NCBI GenBank assembly: GCA_016708905.1
Contig: JADJEV010000002.1
Location: forward strand, 398,166-462,165
From: Candidatus Methylophosphatis roskildensis
GTDB lineage: Bacteria; Pseudomonadota; Gammaproteobacteria; Burkholderiales; Rhodocyclaceae
DNA: 64,000 bases
Direction: 5' to 3'
The position numbers and the translations under genes were made by a program. The first letter of the stretch is position 1; each line of letters opens with the position of its first letter. Below, piece by piece: positions 45,191 through 54,059 of the stretch. Under the pieces are notes generated by a model. The model was not told where the DNA came from and searched no databases. It worked only from the letters and a program-made list of their open reading frames with translations.

Positions 45191-45868
45191 CTACTGCCGT
45201 GATCGGCGCCCGAGGATCTTTCGCAAGTAGCGATCACCGTTCTCCGGCCGCTGATAATGCAGATAGCACATGATGCCAAAGCGATTGGGATCGGCGAAGT
45301 AGACGAATGCATTGATCTGTTCTGCCCGTTCGAAACCTTCGGTATCGCTCGCCGCGATCAACTGCGCACGCAGGTCGTTTGGCAGGCTGGTCAATTGGGC
45401 CACGTAAGCCAGATATTCCATGTCGAGCCGCCGCACGGCTCGCCCGGCAAGCGCAACGTGTGTGACGGCGTGCACGACTTCATGCACGATGAAACTGCGG
45501 TAGACCTCGGGGCTCAGGGGAATTTCGAAGGGCGGATCGTCCGCGCACGCCGCCCGAAAATCCGTCAGGGAAAGAACTCGAATCTCCGAGTGTGTCGGAT
45601 CGAACTGCCCCAACGAGATGACGCCGTGCTGCGAGGGCAGTTCGTCCACGACTCTGATGCGCAAAGTCGCGTCGGCCTCGACCCCTCGGGCGCGCAGAAA
45701 TCCGACGCCATGACTCACGGCTTCGCAGGCAAGGCGCAAATCCGTGGCGGTTGCGGTGCTGGCCTCCAGCTCCACCCGGCCATGCCCGCACGTCCCGATC
45801 TCGCCAGCCGGGAGATGGCCGGATGCCAGCAGACACACTGCTATGAGCAACATCTGTGCTGCATGCAA
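45191..45868 (-). CDS. Secreted zincin-like protein of unknown function
   Basis: 225 residues: signal peptide (MHAAQMLLIAVCLLASGHLP), then a single domain with the metallopeptidase-type motif HEVVHAVTH at residues about 130-138 and a downstream Glu-rich region (MEYLAYVAQL). Four Cys in the mature chain. It resembles a conserved hypothetical family (possibly DUF6639, from memory). Peptidase activity is inferred from HEXXH only. Monocistronic. Confidence 0.7.
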   Translation of the reverse strand: MHAAQMLLIAVCLLASGHLPAGEIGTCGHGRVELEASTATATDLRLACEAVSHGVGFLRARGVEADATLRIRVVDELPSQHGVISLGQFDPTHSEIRVLSLTDFRAACADDPPFEIPLSPEVYRSFIVHEVVHAVTHVALAGRAVRRLDMEYLAYVAQLTSLPNDLRAQLIAASDTEGFERAEQINAFVYFADPNRFGIMCYLHYQRPENGDRYLRKILGRRSRQ

Positions 45869-46038
45869 GACCGGCTCCCAAGAATAACCCTACTCTCTTC
45901 ATCCTAGACGGGATCTGTGCGAAACCCAGGCTTCTATCTTCGAGATGGGGACCGCAGTGGCGACCGGAGTCGCACAATCCAATTCGTGCCTGGCCCCTTA
46001 TCCCTCATCCTTTTAAGGCTTGTGTGGCGGCTAACGCG

Positions 46039-46299
46039 TCAAGTCGAGCGGCGCGCGGGGCTCTTCGCGCGTCCGCTCGAACGCCGGCTTAGCCCTGTCG
46101 CCCGCTGAGCAACACGCATCAGTCCGCGCAGAGCGTCGTTGACGGCCTCGGCGTTGGGAAACGCGCTGGCAACATCCGGCTCCAGCACCACTACGTTGCT
46201 GCTCTGCAGGTACCGCTGAAAATACTTGCCGCGGACACCCTGCGAGAAATCGTACTCCGACCTCATCTCATCAGACTTGGGCTTCGATTTAGGATTCAT
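46039..46299 (-). CDS. Antitoxin-like partner of BrnT
   Basis: 86 residues from ATG 46299 (an ATG at 46314 is in frame). Contains SEYDFSQGVRGKYFQRYLQS and AFPNAEAVNDALRGLM; basic C-terminal tail. It overlaps the brnT stop by 11 bp, the usual toxin-first order. It lacks an obvious CopG ribbon-helix-helix pattern, so the family is uncertain. Confidence 0.7.
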   Translation of the reverse strand: MNPKSKPKSDEMRSEYDFSQGVRGKYFQRYLQSSNVVVLEPDVASAFPNAEAVNDALRGLMRVAQRATGLSRRSSGRAKSPARRST

Positions 46300-46558
46300 A
46301 GTCTCGTCGTTCATGCTTCGTGGCGGGCCTCGCGCTGATCACGCGGACCTCATCGTCATCCTCGGTGTGCGCGACAACCATCTGTCGATCCGAGGACGAT
46401 AGGCCGACAGTCAGAAATCGACGCTCTGCATGGGAATGATCTGGATCGGGGATCGTTTGCGCCAATTGGTCGCCGAACACTGTTACTGCCTCGGGAAAGG
46501 AGATACCGTGCTTGGAGAGGTTTGCAGCGGCCTTACGTTCATCCCAGGAGAATCGCAT
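46289..46558 (-). CDS. brnT: BrnT-family toxin (DUF497)
   Basis: 89 residues from ATG 46558: FSWDERKAAANLSKHGISF, HAERRFLTVGLSSS, VRVISARPATKHERRDYE, all typical of the RelE-like BrnT ribonuclease. A GTG at 46564 is a weaker start. Forms a type II toxin-antitoxin operon with the downstream gene. Confidence 0.9.
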   Translation of the reverse strand: MRFSWDERKAAANLSKHGISFPEAVTVFGDQLAQTIPDPDHSHAERRFLTVGLSSSDRQMVVAHTEDDDEVRVISARPATKHERRDYES

Positions 46559-46658
46559 CGACACAGTTCACCGCGTACTGCGATTCCTGCAACTCAAAAC
46601 GCAAAGTTCGAGCTAAGCGAACGACAGCGGCAGGATGTCGCTGGTCCAGAGTGAAAGG

Positions 46659-46705
46659 GGCCAGCGCAAGCATGCCGTTGGCGCTCCGCTTGAGCGAAGG
46701 CCTGG
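46659..46705. repeat. Dispersed repeat copy 1, part a (interrupted by group II intron A)
   Basis: GGCCAGCG then CATGCCGTTGGCGCTCCGCT and TGAGCGAAGGCCTGG; continues at 52716 (CAAAGCG, CTACGCGGACGAAG) on the far side of intron A. The uninterrupted copy is at 53749-53953. Confidence 0.85.
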
Positions 46706-46740
46706 ATAGGGGTAGGGAACGGCGCTCGCCGTCCCCTCCT

Positions 46741-46775
46741 CCGAACCCGCTGTGCAGTTTTCCCGCGACGGGCTC
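46741..46775 (-). ncRNA. Domain V of group II intron A
   Basis: Minus strand begins GAGCCCGTCGCGGG, tetraloop-like AAAA, closing with CAGCGGGTTCGG; this is the catalytic domain V hairpin (AGC triad near the base). It lies 5 bp after the maturase stop and 35 bp before the intron 3' end. Confidence 0.8.
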
Positions 46776-46780
46776 TCCGG

Positions 46781-47541
46781 TCAGTTGTTTCCACATCGGG
46801 ATTGGCGCGCCAATTGATGAGCTTCAGACATCGTGAATAGCCCAAGATCAGCGAAGAAGGAATTCGGCCATTGTTTATGATCGCGTAGGCATCGTCCCTG
46901 ACCCGGTCGGTGCTGCTGTTTGCGCAGCATCGCCCGCAATCGGCGCCGGATAAAGCCGTCGATTGAGGAGAAGGTGAACCGATGGGCCTGTTTGAAGTAG
47001 CCATACCAGCCTTTCAAGATCGGGTTGAGCGCCGCAATCACACACGCGATGGAGTGTCCTCGATTGCGGGGCGTCCGGGCACGAACCTTATCCCGTAACG
47101 CCATCAGACTCTTCTTGCGCACCCAGCGCTGGCCCGCTTCAAACCGATAACCCAGAAATTCGAACCCTTGGCCTTCCACCCGGCAGTCCCCTACGTGGGT
47201 TTTGTCGGGATGGAGCATCAGACCGTTCGCACCCACCCAAGCACGCATACGGGCCAGCGCGGCTTCCGCTTCTTCCCGGCTACGACATAACACCACGGCA
47301 TCATCCGCGTATCGCACCATCACCAACCCGGCTTCACGCATTTCAACGTCAAGCTCATGTAGGTAAATGTTTGCGAGCAAGGGGCTAACCACGGCCCCTT
47401 GCGGAGTGCCGGAAATCGGCGTCCACCGCTTCAGATCTTCCATGATGTCCTGCTTGAGAAAGCGTTGGATGAGTTCCAGCACACGACCATCAGCAATCCG
47501 ACCTCCCACTTTCGTGAGAAGGGGGCCATGTGGAATCGTGT
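46781..47541 (-). pseudogene. Intron A reverse transcriptase/maturase, C-terminal part
   Basis: Reads TIPHGPLLTKVGGRIADGRV, GTPQGAVVSPLLANIYLHEL, the catalytic YADD in MVRYADDAVVLCRS, and the maturase domain to TAA at 46781. Joins codon-perfectly with 49461-49631 once intron B is removed (SYF-D-TIPH). Confidence 0.9.
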
Positions 47542-47592
47542 GGTGGGTAGAGACGGGCCTTGAGGTTTGCCCTCTTGTACCCGTCCCCCCTC

Positions 47593-47627
47593 GCAGAACC
47601 CGCCGTGCGGAATTACCGCAACGGGCT
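47593..47627 (-). ncRNA. Domain V of group II intron B
   Basis: Minus strand GAGCCCGTTGCGG, loop TAAT, CCGCACGGCGGGTTCTG: canonical domain V hairpin with the AGC triad and a two-nucleotide bulge, about 50 bp before the intron 3' end. Confidence 0.85.
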
Positions 47628-47654
47628 CCCCAGGTTGCACTCGTCGGGTGCGCG

Positions 47655-48997
47655 TCACACCGTCGCATGGCATGTCGAAACCGCATAAGGCAGTTCAAAC
47701 CAGGATCGACTCTTGAGGTAGCTCCAGTACATGCGATGGCGCTGACTGCGTCGTCGCAGCGTAAGGCTCCATTGCCGGGCCACCGCTCGACGGATGGCGT
47801 CGAGTTTCGGTTTGCAGTGATGCAGCCCAAAGTACTGATAGAAGCCGCGCAGCATCGAGGTTAGCTGACGCTGTTGGTCACGTCGCTTCCAGTGCATATG
47901 CCTCTTGAGCCAGTCCTTGGTCTTGGCCAAGAACTTTCGGCAGCTTTTACGCAAGGTATCCGCACCAAGGCAAACTTGCCGCCTCGGTCGACTCCGCAGA
48001 CGTGCTTGAAACCCAGGAAGTCAAACGTTTCCGGCTTTTCGCCGGTCTTCTCCAGGTCGGTCCGCACGAAGCGCCCAAAGCGCATCAGCCGCGTCTTCTC
48101 TTCCGCCAATTCCAAGCCGAATTTCCCGAACCGCTTCCTCAGGCCCTTTTCGAACCCTTCCGCATCGCGCCGGTATTGGAAATTCACCACGAAGTCATCG
48201 GCGAACCTCGTCAGGTACACCTCCCCCTGGCACCACGGCTTGACCCTCTTCTCAAACCAGAGATCCAGCACATAGTGCAGGTAGATATTTGCCAAGATCG
48301 GGCTGATCGGCCCGCCTTGCGGCGATCCTTCTTCAGTTCGCGTCACGACACCTCCCGCCATGAAGCCCGCTTTCAGCCATTTGCCAATCAGGCGCAGGAT
48401 GACCGGGTCTCCAATCCGATGGGCCACCATCTGCTGTAGCCAATCATGCTGGATGTGATTGAAATATCCTCGGATGTCGGCCTCGAACAAGTGTCCCACC
48501 TTCTTCGTCACGATCACCGCGCGCAACGCCCGTAGGGCGTCGTGCGGGTTACGTCCTGGCCGGAATCCGTACGAGCATTCCAGGAAATCCGCCTCGAACA
48601 CCGCTTCCAATATCCGCGCAACCGCTCTCTGCAGCAGGCGATCTTCAACCGTCGGAATTCCTAACGGCCTCGTACCTTCCTTGCCGGGACCCTTCGGGAT
48701 ATCCACGCGGCGTACCGGTGGCGCTCGATAGGCCCCTTGCTTCAAGCGTTCGCACAGATCCCGGACCCGTCTGTCCAAGTCTCGTTCAAACTCCTTCGTC
48801 GTCTCTCCATCGACCCCGCTTGCGCCTCGCCGATTCATCTGCTTCCAGGTCTCTTGCAGAAACTCCGGCGTGATCAGATGCGCCAACGAAGTGAAGCGCA
48901 GCTTCGGATTCGATTTCGCTTTCCCAACGATCTGGTCCAGTTGTGGACATTCTTTTCCAACCTCTGCGTGCAGGGAATGTTTCCCCAGACCAGCTAC
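47655..48997 (-). pseudogene. Intron B reverse transcriptase/maturase, frameshifted
   Basis: The N-terminal frame (LDQIVGKAKSNPKLRFTSLA, LITPEFLQETWKQMNRRGAS) is open up to 48997 without an ATG; TTG 48886 is the first usual start codon. RT motifs: EADIRGYFNHIQ, GSPQGGPISPILANIYLH, catalytic TRFADDFVV. Near 47950 the frame shifts (RIPCVK to SCRKFLAKTKDWLKRHMHW), and the maturase tail continues to TAG 47655. Inactive as read, unless the shift is a sequencing error. Confidence 0.85.
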
Positions 48998-49460
48998 TCA
49001 ACCTGCCCCGCCCCTTCCCCATGTACGCGGCTTTCCCGCGCTCCGAGTACTACTGGCGAGTCCGACTTCCACCGTCGCGTTTGTCTCCCTCAGGATGGTC
49101 CTTTCGGTCAACATACTCGGTCCGTTATGGCCAGACCAAGACGGCGGTGGATCTCCCAGGTGCCATGACGCTTCCATTTCTGACCATGCCGTGCTCTCAG
49201 ACCCCGCCGGAGTCTCCAGCGACCATCGCCCGTAGCGGTCGCCTACTGTTGCCTTCCAGGTATTCGACCCTGTCGGCCTCCGGATGTATCACGAGGCTCC
49301 ATCGCTTCACTTGCGTTACGGCCTGGTCATCGCTCTGTCTACGCTTAACTCATGTCGTTACCTTCATGAGCCCAAGACTCGATTCCCGGTGGGGTGGCTC
49401 TTCCCCCTTGCCGGGGCGGGAATCTCACCCGCTGAAAGCGCCGGGCTTAACCTGGCGCAC

Positions 49461-49631
49461 CAAAGTAGCTTTGCAGGTCCGCATCTACTACCCAGAAGTG
49501 GCCCGCTTTCACATGCCGATCCACTTCGCGTAGCGCATCCTTGCAGCCTAAACCCGGCCGAAAGCCATAGCTTCGCGGTTCGAATTCTTGCTCAAAGATC
49601 GGCTCGATCACCAATTTCAGGGCCGCCTGAA
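49461..49631 (-). pseudogene. Intron A reverse transcriptase, middle part
   Basis: Between the two nested insertions: VQAALKLVIEPIFEQEFEPR, SYGFRPGLGCKDALREVDRH, VVDADLQSYF, where the first catalytic Asp lies. 171 bp, in frame with both neighbours after removal of the insertions. Confidence 0.9.
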
Positions 49632-49695
49632 CCACGCCTTACTTTCCGCAGGTCGCGAGTCAAATATCCGCGTAATTTCCCCGCGGTCGTTTTTT

Positions 49696-50046
49696 TCACG
49701 CCTTGCGAGGCACTTCGGCGTCGATCAGCCGTTCTGTCTCGACCTCCCAATCGCGTAGCAGCTGCTTGACGTTGCGATAATTGTCGATGGCAAGCCGCAG
49801 GATTGCGGCCTGCTCGGGCGAGACCGCGCGATGGACGAGCTTACCCCCTTGCATGTGCCCCCACTCGAAGTAAGGTCCGTGACGTGCGTTCGGGTCTTGA
49901 GCGCAGCGGCAGCCGGCTTTGCCGCAGACCTTTGTCCGCTGGAGAAGGGTCCCGGAGCACAGGTAGTCCACGTCGCCCAAGGTCTCGCGGATGCGGACGA
50001 TCCGCTGCCTGGCCTGTTTGATGATCGTTTCCGGTTTTCTCGGCAT
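49696..50046 (-). CDS. DUF6788-like accessory protein of the IS1634 element
   Basis: 116 residues: MPRKPETIIKQARQRIVRIR, the Cys motif TKVCGKAGCRCAQDPNARHG, then GPYFEWGHMQGGKLVHRAV. Small Cys-containing proteins of this type are commonly divergent from IS1634-type transposases; the DUF number is from memory. A role in regulation or DNA binding is inferred only. Confidence 0.8.
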   Translation of the reverse strand: MPRKPETIIKQARQRIVRIRETLGDVDYLCSGTLLQRTKVCGKAGCRCAQDPNARHGPYFEWGHMQGGKLVHRAVSPEQAAILRLAIDNYRNVKQLLRDWEVETERLIDAEVPRKA

Positions 50047-50090
50047 GGCGACTTGACTTTCGTGGATCTGTCGCTAAGATTAACGCCAGA

Positions 50091-51812
50091 ATGAGCGACA
50101 CGCAAGCCCATTTCCAAGACGAAACTCGATTCAACCTGCAAATCGAGCGGCTGGGCCCCTTACCCCTGATCAATCACTTCATCGAACGCGTCGGCGTCCA
50201 GCAGGCACTTGCGCGGCATATCCCCTCGGACACCCGCTGTACGGTCACGCACGCCACCGCGCTGGGCGTCCTGCTCCGATCGATCATCGTCGAGCGCGAG
50301 CCGATCTACCGCCAGCAGGAAACGGTGCACGGGTTTGCCAGCGGAATGTTCGGGGTCAGCGCCGAGGAGATGGGGCACTTGTCCGACGATCGGCTCGGGC
50401 GGGCGCTGGACCGCCTGTTCGACGCCGACCGGGCGGCATTGCTCACCGAGGTCGTGCTGGCCGTTGGTGAGCGCTTTGCCGTGCGCTTCGACGAGTTGCA
50501 CAACGACAGCACGTCGATCAGCTTTTGCGGCAAGTATCCCGTGGCCTCGGGGCGAAAGATCCGTGGCCGCCGCGCCCCGGCGATCACCTTCGGTCATTCG
50601 AAGGCGCACCGCCCGGATTTGAAGCAGTTGCTCTTCATTCTGACGATGACTGCCGACGGCAACATTCCCGTCGCCTTCCGTTGCGCCGATGGCCAGACGA
50701 GCGACTCCCGGACCCACATTGACACCTGGAATGCGCTGCGGGCGGTGGCCGGGCGCGCGGACTTCCTCTATGTCGCCGATTCGAAACTGTGCTCGCGCGA
50801 GAACATGGAGGCGATCGATCGCGCCGGCGGACGCTTCGTCACCGTGATGCCGCGCAATCGCCTTGAGGACCAGGAATTCCGGCTCTGGATTCAGACCCAC
50901 TCCCCGGCATGGGAAAGCGTCTGGGACCGACCCAATCCACGCTACCAGGACGGACCGCGCGACTGCTGGTGGGTCTATCGGGCGCCCTTGCCTTCAACGG
51001 AAGCCTGGTCCGTCGTCTGGGTCTGGAGCACCTTGCTCACCCTGCGTCAGGCAGCACGACGGCGCCGCAATATCGCCGCGGCAAGCGAAGAACTCCAGTC
51101 GTTGCGCGACCGGCTTGCCGGGGCGAAGACCCGGCTGCGCGGTGCAGCCGACATCGACTACCAAGTCAAGACGATCCTCGAGAAGCACTACGTTACCCGC
51201 TATCTCACCGTCCGTCGTACGGTACGCGAAGAGCATTTGTTCAAGCAGACCCGGCGCGGTCGCCCGGGACCGGAAACAGCCTACCGGAAGATCACCAAGC
51301 GCCGCTTCGATATCGAGTGGAGCACGGATGAAGAGGCCATCGCCTACGACCACCAGAGCGATGGCATGTATCCGCTGATGACCAATGATCGCAGCCTGTC
51401 ACCGGCCCAGGTTCTCGAAGCGCACACGGGCCAGCCGATGATCGAGAAACGCTTCGAGCAGATCAAGACCGTGCATGAGATCGCGCCCGTGTTTCTCAAG
51501 GACGAGGGGCGCATCGAGGCGCTATGCACTTTGTATTTCCTCGCGCTCCTCGTCCAGGCACTGATCGAGCGCGAACTGCGTCTGGCCATGAAGCGCGAGC
51601 GCATCGAGGAGCTTCCCATCTACCCCGAGCAGCGCCAGTGCGCTCGCCCGACCACGGAACAGGTCTTGCGACTGTTCAGCCTCTCCGAACGGCATAAGCT
51701 GATGCAGGGCACGACCACCGTACAGGTCTTCGACGCCCAGCTCACCCCACTACAGAACCAGGTGCTCGACCTGCTCGGTGTCTCACCGTCGGCGTTTCGG
51801 CAAAAAAATTGA
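50091..51812 (+). CDS. IS1634-family transposase
   Basis: 573 residues from ATG 50091, 44 bp from the divergent gene. IS4-superfamily DDE fold: FDELHNDSTSISFCGKY (first Asp), ADFLYVADSKLCSRENM (second Asp), and TGQPMIEKRFEQIKTVHEIA with the Glu in the YREK-like region. Length and ends fit a complete enzyme. Confidence 0.93.
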   Translation: MSDTQAHFQDETRFNLQIERLGPLPLINHFIERVGVQQALARHIPSDTRCTVTHATALGVLLRSIIVEREPIYRQQETVHGFASGMFGVSAEEMGHLSDDRLGRALDRLFDADRAALLTEVVLAVGERFAVRFDELHNDSTSISFCGKYPVASGRKIRGRRAPAITFGHSKAHRPDLKQLLFILTMTADGNIPVAFRCADGQTSDSRTHIDTWNALRAVAGRADFLYVADSKLCSRENMEAIDRAGGRFVTVMPRNRLEDQEFRLWIQTHSPAWESVWDRPNPRYQDGPRDCWWVYRAPLPSTEAWSVVWVWSTLLTLRQAARRRRNIAAASEELQSLRDRLAGAKTRLRGAADIDYQVKTILEKHYVTRYLTVRRTVREEHLFKQTRRGRPGPETAYRKITKRRFDIEWSTDEEAIAYDHQSDGMYPLMTNDRSLSPAQVLEAHTGQPMIEKRFEQIKTVHEIAPVFLKDEGRIEALCTLYFLALLVQALIERELRLAMKRERIEELPIYPEQRQCARPTTEQVLRLFSLSERHKLMQGTTTVQVFDAQLTPLQNQVLDLLGVSPSAFRQKN

Positions 51813-51858
51813 GCGGGAAATTCACGCGATATTGCGTCCGCGACCTGCGGAAAGTAAG

Positions 51859-52264
51859 CCACGCGATCCTTCACAACAGGTATACCGAGCGGGCGCTGTC
51901 CCTTGCCTTTGAGTATATACACACGTCGTACCGCTTGCGGGCGATAGCTCCCGTCCTGCAGTGCTCGCGCGAGTTCGGCCAGATAGCGATCCCGTCCTTG
52001 CGCAAATCGTTCCACGCTCATTCGGTCCACACCGGCTGCCCCCGCGTTCTTTGCCACCCGGGTCCATCCAAGTTCCAACGTTTCAAGGCGAGACACCTTA
52101 TCGATCAAACTATGCCATTTCCCTCCCTTAACTCCGAATTTCAGAGCAGCCAACATAGCTTCCGTCCAGATTGGGGCTGGCGCGAATTTCCGCTGCTTGC
52201 AGCTTTCCAGCGCGCCTGCATCTCGTCTAGTCGTCTCCGACACTATCGATGCTTTGATTTCCAT
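51859..52264 (-). pseudogene. Intron A reverse transcriptase, N-terminal part
   Basis: Starts at ATG 52264 with AAAGGGACAGAG upstream: MEIKASIVSETTRRDAGALE, WTRVAKNAGAAGVDRMSVE, VYILKGKGQRPLGIPVVKDR. The three exon-like pieces sum to 1338 bp (446 codons including stop), an intact maturase apart from the insertions. Confidence 0.9.
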
Positions 52265-52715
52265 CTCTGTCCCTTTCCGGCCTTCGCTATCAACCTTCCT
52301 GCCCCACTTCCCTGATGCGCCTTTTGCTCTGACGCACTTTTCCACGGTCCAGCTCGTTTCTCCGTGTTCGGTACTATTGGGACTCTGACTCCTGCCAACG
52401 TTCACTTCGCCGGCAGGTCTCCCCGCTTACCTCGTGCCACCTTCCCATCGTTCCGTCCTCAACCACGTGGTACGCCACACCATCGCTTTATCCGCCACCA
52501 CAGCGTGCTGCGTTGCTTCCAGGCTTCGCCACCTTAGTGCAGGCTCGCCGTCATACCCCGCCGAAACAGGTTCGTCATCCTACGGACCGACAGTTCGCTT
52601 CCGGTTACTCCCCACCCCGCCTCACGACGACGCAGTTACCTTCAGCTACGGAGCTGTGGCCAACTCCGACAGGGACTTTCAACCTGCAGATGGCACGCCC
52701 TCGCGGGCGCGGCAC

Positions 52716-52870
52716 CAAAGCGCTACGCGGACGAAGCGACCAGACGCTGCCCGCACGAGGCAACGCAACAAGGGACGGAGCACGAAGACTTTGGAGCCGC
52801 TTTCGTCGGTGAACTGCAATTTGCGTAACGCGTTCGCCGGTCCGAAAGAATCGTGGTCTGTCCTCGTTTT
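52716..52870. repeat. Dispersed repeat copy 1, part b
   Basis: Continuation of 46659-46705 beyond intron A: CTACGCGGACGAAGCGACC, GACGCTGCCCGCACGAGGCA, CTGCAATTTGCGTAACGCGT, AAAGAATCGTGGTCTGTCC. About 90 percent identical by eye to 53790-53953. Confidence 0.85.
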
Positions 52871-52979
52871 CCTGTCTTCGCTTCAATCCCCTGACTTCAG
52901 GCTCATACCTCGGTGGAAATACACGCCCCCTTCAGGCTCACACCACGTTGGACAAGGCTCCTCCTTGCGGGGAACCTCT

Positions 52980-52995
52980 GTAACGTATACGCTAC
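52980..52995. promoter_or_regulatory. Palindromic operator candidate of the toxin-antitoxin pair
   Basis: GTAACGTATACGCTAC, a 16-bp palindrome with one mismatch pair, 6 bp before the toxin ATG and overlapping a possible -10 (TATACG). Autoregulatory toxin-antitoxin operators are typically placed like this. Confidence 0.5.
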
Positions 52996-53001
52996 GACTC
53001 C

Positions 53002-53323
53002 ATGCATGAGATTCAGGACTACCTGACTCCCGAGGGGCGCGATCCCTTCAAGGACTGGCTGGCATCCCTGGCGGATCGGATGGCCAAGGCTCGTGTTGCC
53101 GCACGTGTGCAACGTCTGGCGGCTGGCAACTTCGGCGATTGCAAACCATTGAGTGGTGGCGTGTGGGAACTGCGCATCGACCACGGGCCAGGCTATCGGT
53201 ATACACGCCCGCGCCGGGGAGCGCCTGATTTTGCTGCTGGTGGGCGGCGATAAACGCCGGCAACAGGCCGACATCGATACCGCCCTGGATTATTGGAACG
53301 ACTGGAAACGGAGAACCAGATGA
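53002..53323 (+). pseudogene. RelE/HigB-like (Gp49-type) toxin, frameshifted
   Basis: ATG 53002: YLTPEGRDPFKDWLASLADR, MAKARVAARVQRLAAGNFGD, VWELRIDHGPGYR; then a lost base near 53203, and the family sequence continues in another frame (AGERLILLLVGGDKRRQQAD, YWNDWKRRTR) to TGA 53321, overlapping the antitoxin ATG. Confidence 0.8.
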
Positions 53324-53642
53324 AGGCATCCCGACCCCACAACGAAGCCATGGTGGAACTGCTGCGTGAAGACCCCGCCTTCGCCGACGAATACCTGGCC
53401 GCCTGCCTGGAGGCCGCGGACGAGCCTGGCGGCCATGAAGCCTTGCTGATGGCCCTGCGTCAGGTAGCCCAGGCCCAGGGCATGGATGCGGTGGCAGCCC
53501 GGGCGGGCATCCAGCGCGAAAGCCTTTACCGCGCGCTCTCGCCCAAGGGGCAACCCGACCTTGAAAACATTGCTGGCCATTTTGGACGCCGCAGGTCTGC
53601 GACTGGCAGTGACGCGGCGAAATGAGGCACAACATGTGGCTT
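53320..53642 (+). pseudogene. HigA-like antitoxin, C-terminus frameshifted
   Basis: ATG 53320 in an ATGA overlap: FADEYLAACLEAADEPGGHE, HTH VAARAGIQRESLYRALSPKG. After QPD the read frame diverges and stops at 53625, while another frame gives the expected LKTLLAILDAAGLRLAVTRR to 53642. One base is out in the region 53555-53565. Confidence 0.75.
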
Positions 53643-53748
53643 GAGGGTGCCTACGTCAATGGTCTCGATCCTGGCCACCGCCGTCTGTCCGCAATTGATC
53701 TCGAATCCAACAGACAGAAAACAGTTCGAGCCTGACACTGAGACTGAG

Positions 53749-53953
53749 GGCCAGCGACGGCATGCCGTTGGCGCTCCGCTTGAGCGAAGGCTTGGACACA
53801 GCCACTACGCGGACGAAGAGACCCGACGCTGCCCGCACGAGGCAACGTAACAAGGGACAGAGCACGAATACTTTGGGGCCGCTTTCGTCGGGGAACTGCA
53901 ATTTGCGTAACGCGTTCGCTGGTGCGAAAGAATCGTGGTCTGTCCCGTTTTCC
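53749..53953. repeat. Dispersed repeat copy 2, uninterrupted
   Basis: About 205 bp: GGCCAGCG, CATGCCGTTGGCGCTCCGCT, TGAGCGAAGGCTTGGACACA, CTACGCGGACGAAG ... CGTGGTCTGTCCCGTTTTCC. Shows the empty form of the site used by intron A. It truncates a RAYT gene start at 53951. Confidence 0.85.
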
Positions 53954-54022
53954 TTGATTGTGACCACGCTGCACGATGTGCAGCGGTACGCCATCAAGGT
54001 GAAGTCGCGGGCGACGGGGCAT
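53951..54022 (-). pseudogene. REP-associated tyrosine transposase (RAYT), N-terminal fragment
   Basis: 24 codons from ATG 54022 read MPRRPRLHLDGVPLHIVQRG, the highly conserved start of RAYT / IS200-like Y1 transposases, then the repeat sequence takes over. The rest is missing. Confidence 0.7.
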
Positions 54023-54059
54023 GTGGATACTTTATCAGAAATATTGGACCCCGGCCCTT

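Larger units (their letters stand above)
47542..49460 (-). mobile_element. Group II intron B, inserted in the maturase gene of intron A
   Basis: 1919 bp. The 5' end GTGCGCCAGG at 49460 fits the GUGYG consensus; the 3' end (CTACCCACC) is at 47542. It carries its own maturase gene and domain V. The 5' part 48998-49460 has no gene and is ribozyme domains I-IV. Confidence 0.88.
49638..51858 (+). mobile_element. IS1634-family element with a divergent accessory gene
   Basis: 2221 bp with inverted repeats CTTACTTTCCGCAGGTCGCG (left) and the inverse at the right end, plus a conserved inner part (AATAT, GCGT, AATTTCCC). Flanked by the 6-bp duplication CCACGC at 49632-49637 and 51859-51864. Two divergent genes, apparently intact. 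Confidence 0.92.
46706..52715 (-). mobile_element. Group II intron A carrying two nested insertions
   Basis: Minus strand. The 5' end is GTGCCGCGCC at 52715, followed by intron domain I sequence; the 3' end is CTACCCCTAT at 46706 after a domain V. The empty target exists at 53749-53953. Inside its maturase gene lie an IS1634-type element (49638-51858) and group II intron B (47542-49460). Without them intron A would be about 1.86 kb, a normal size. Confidence 0.88.
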
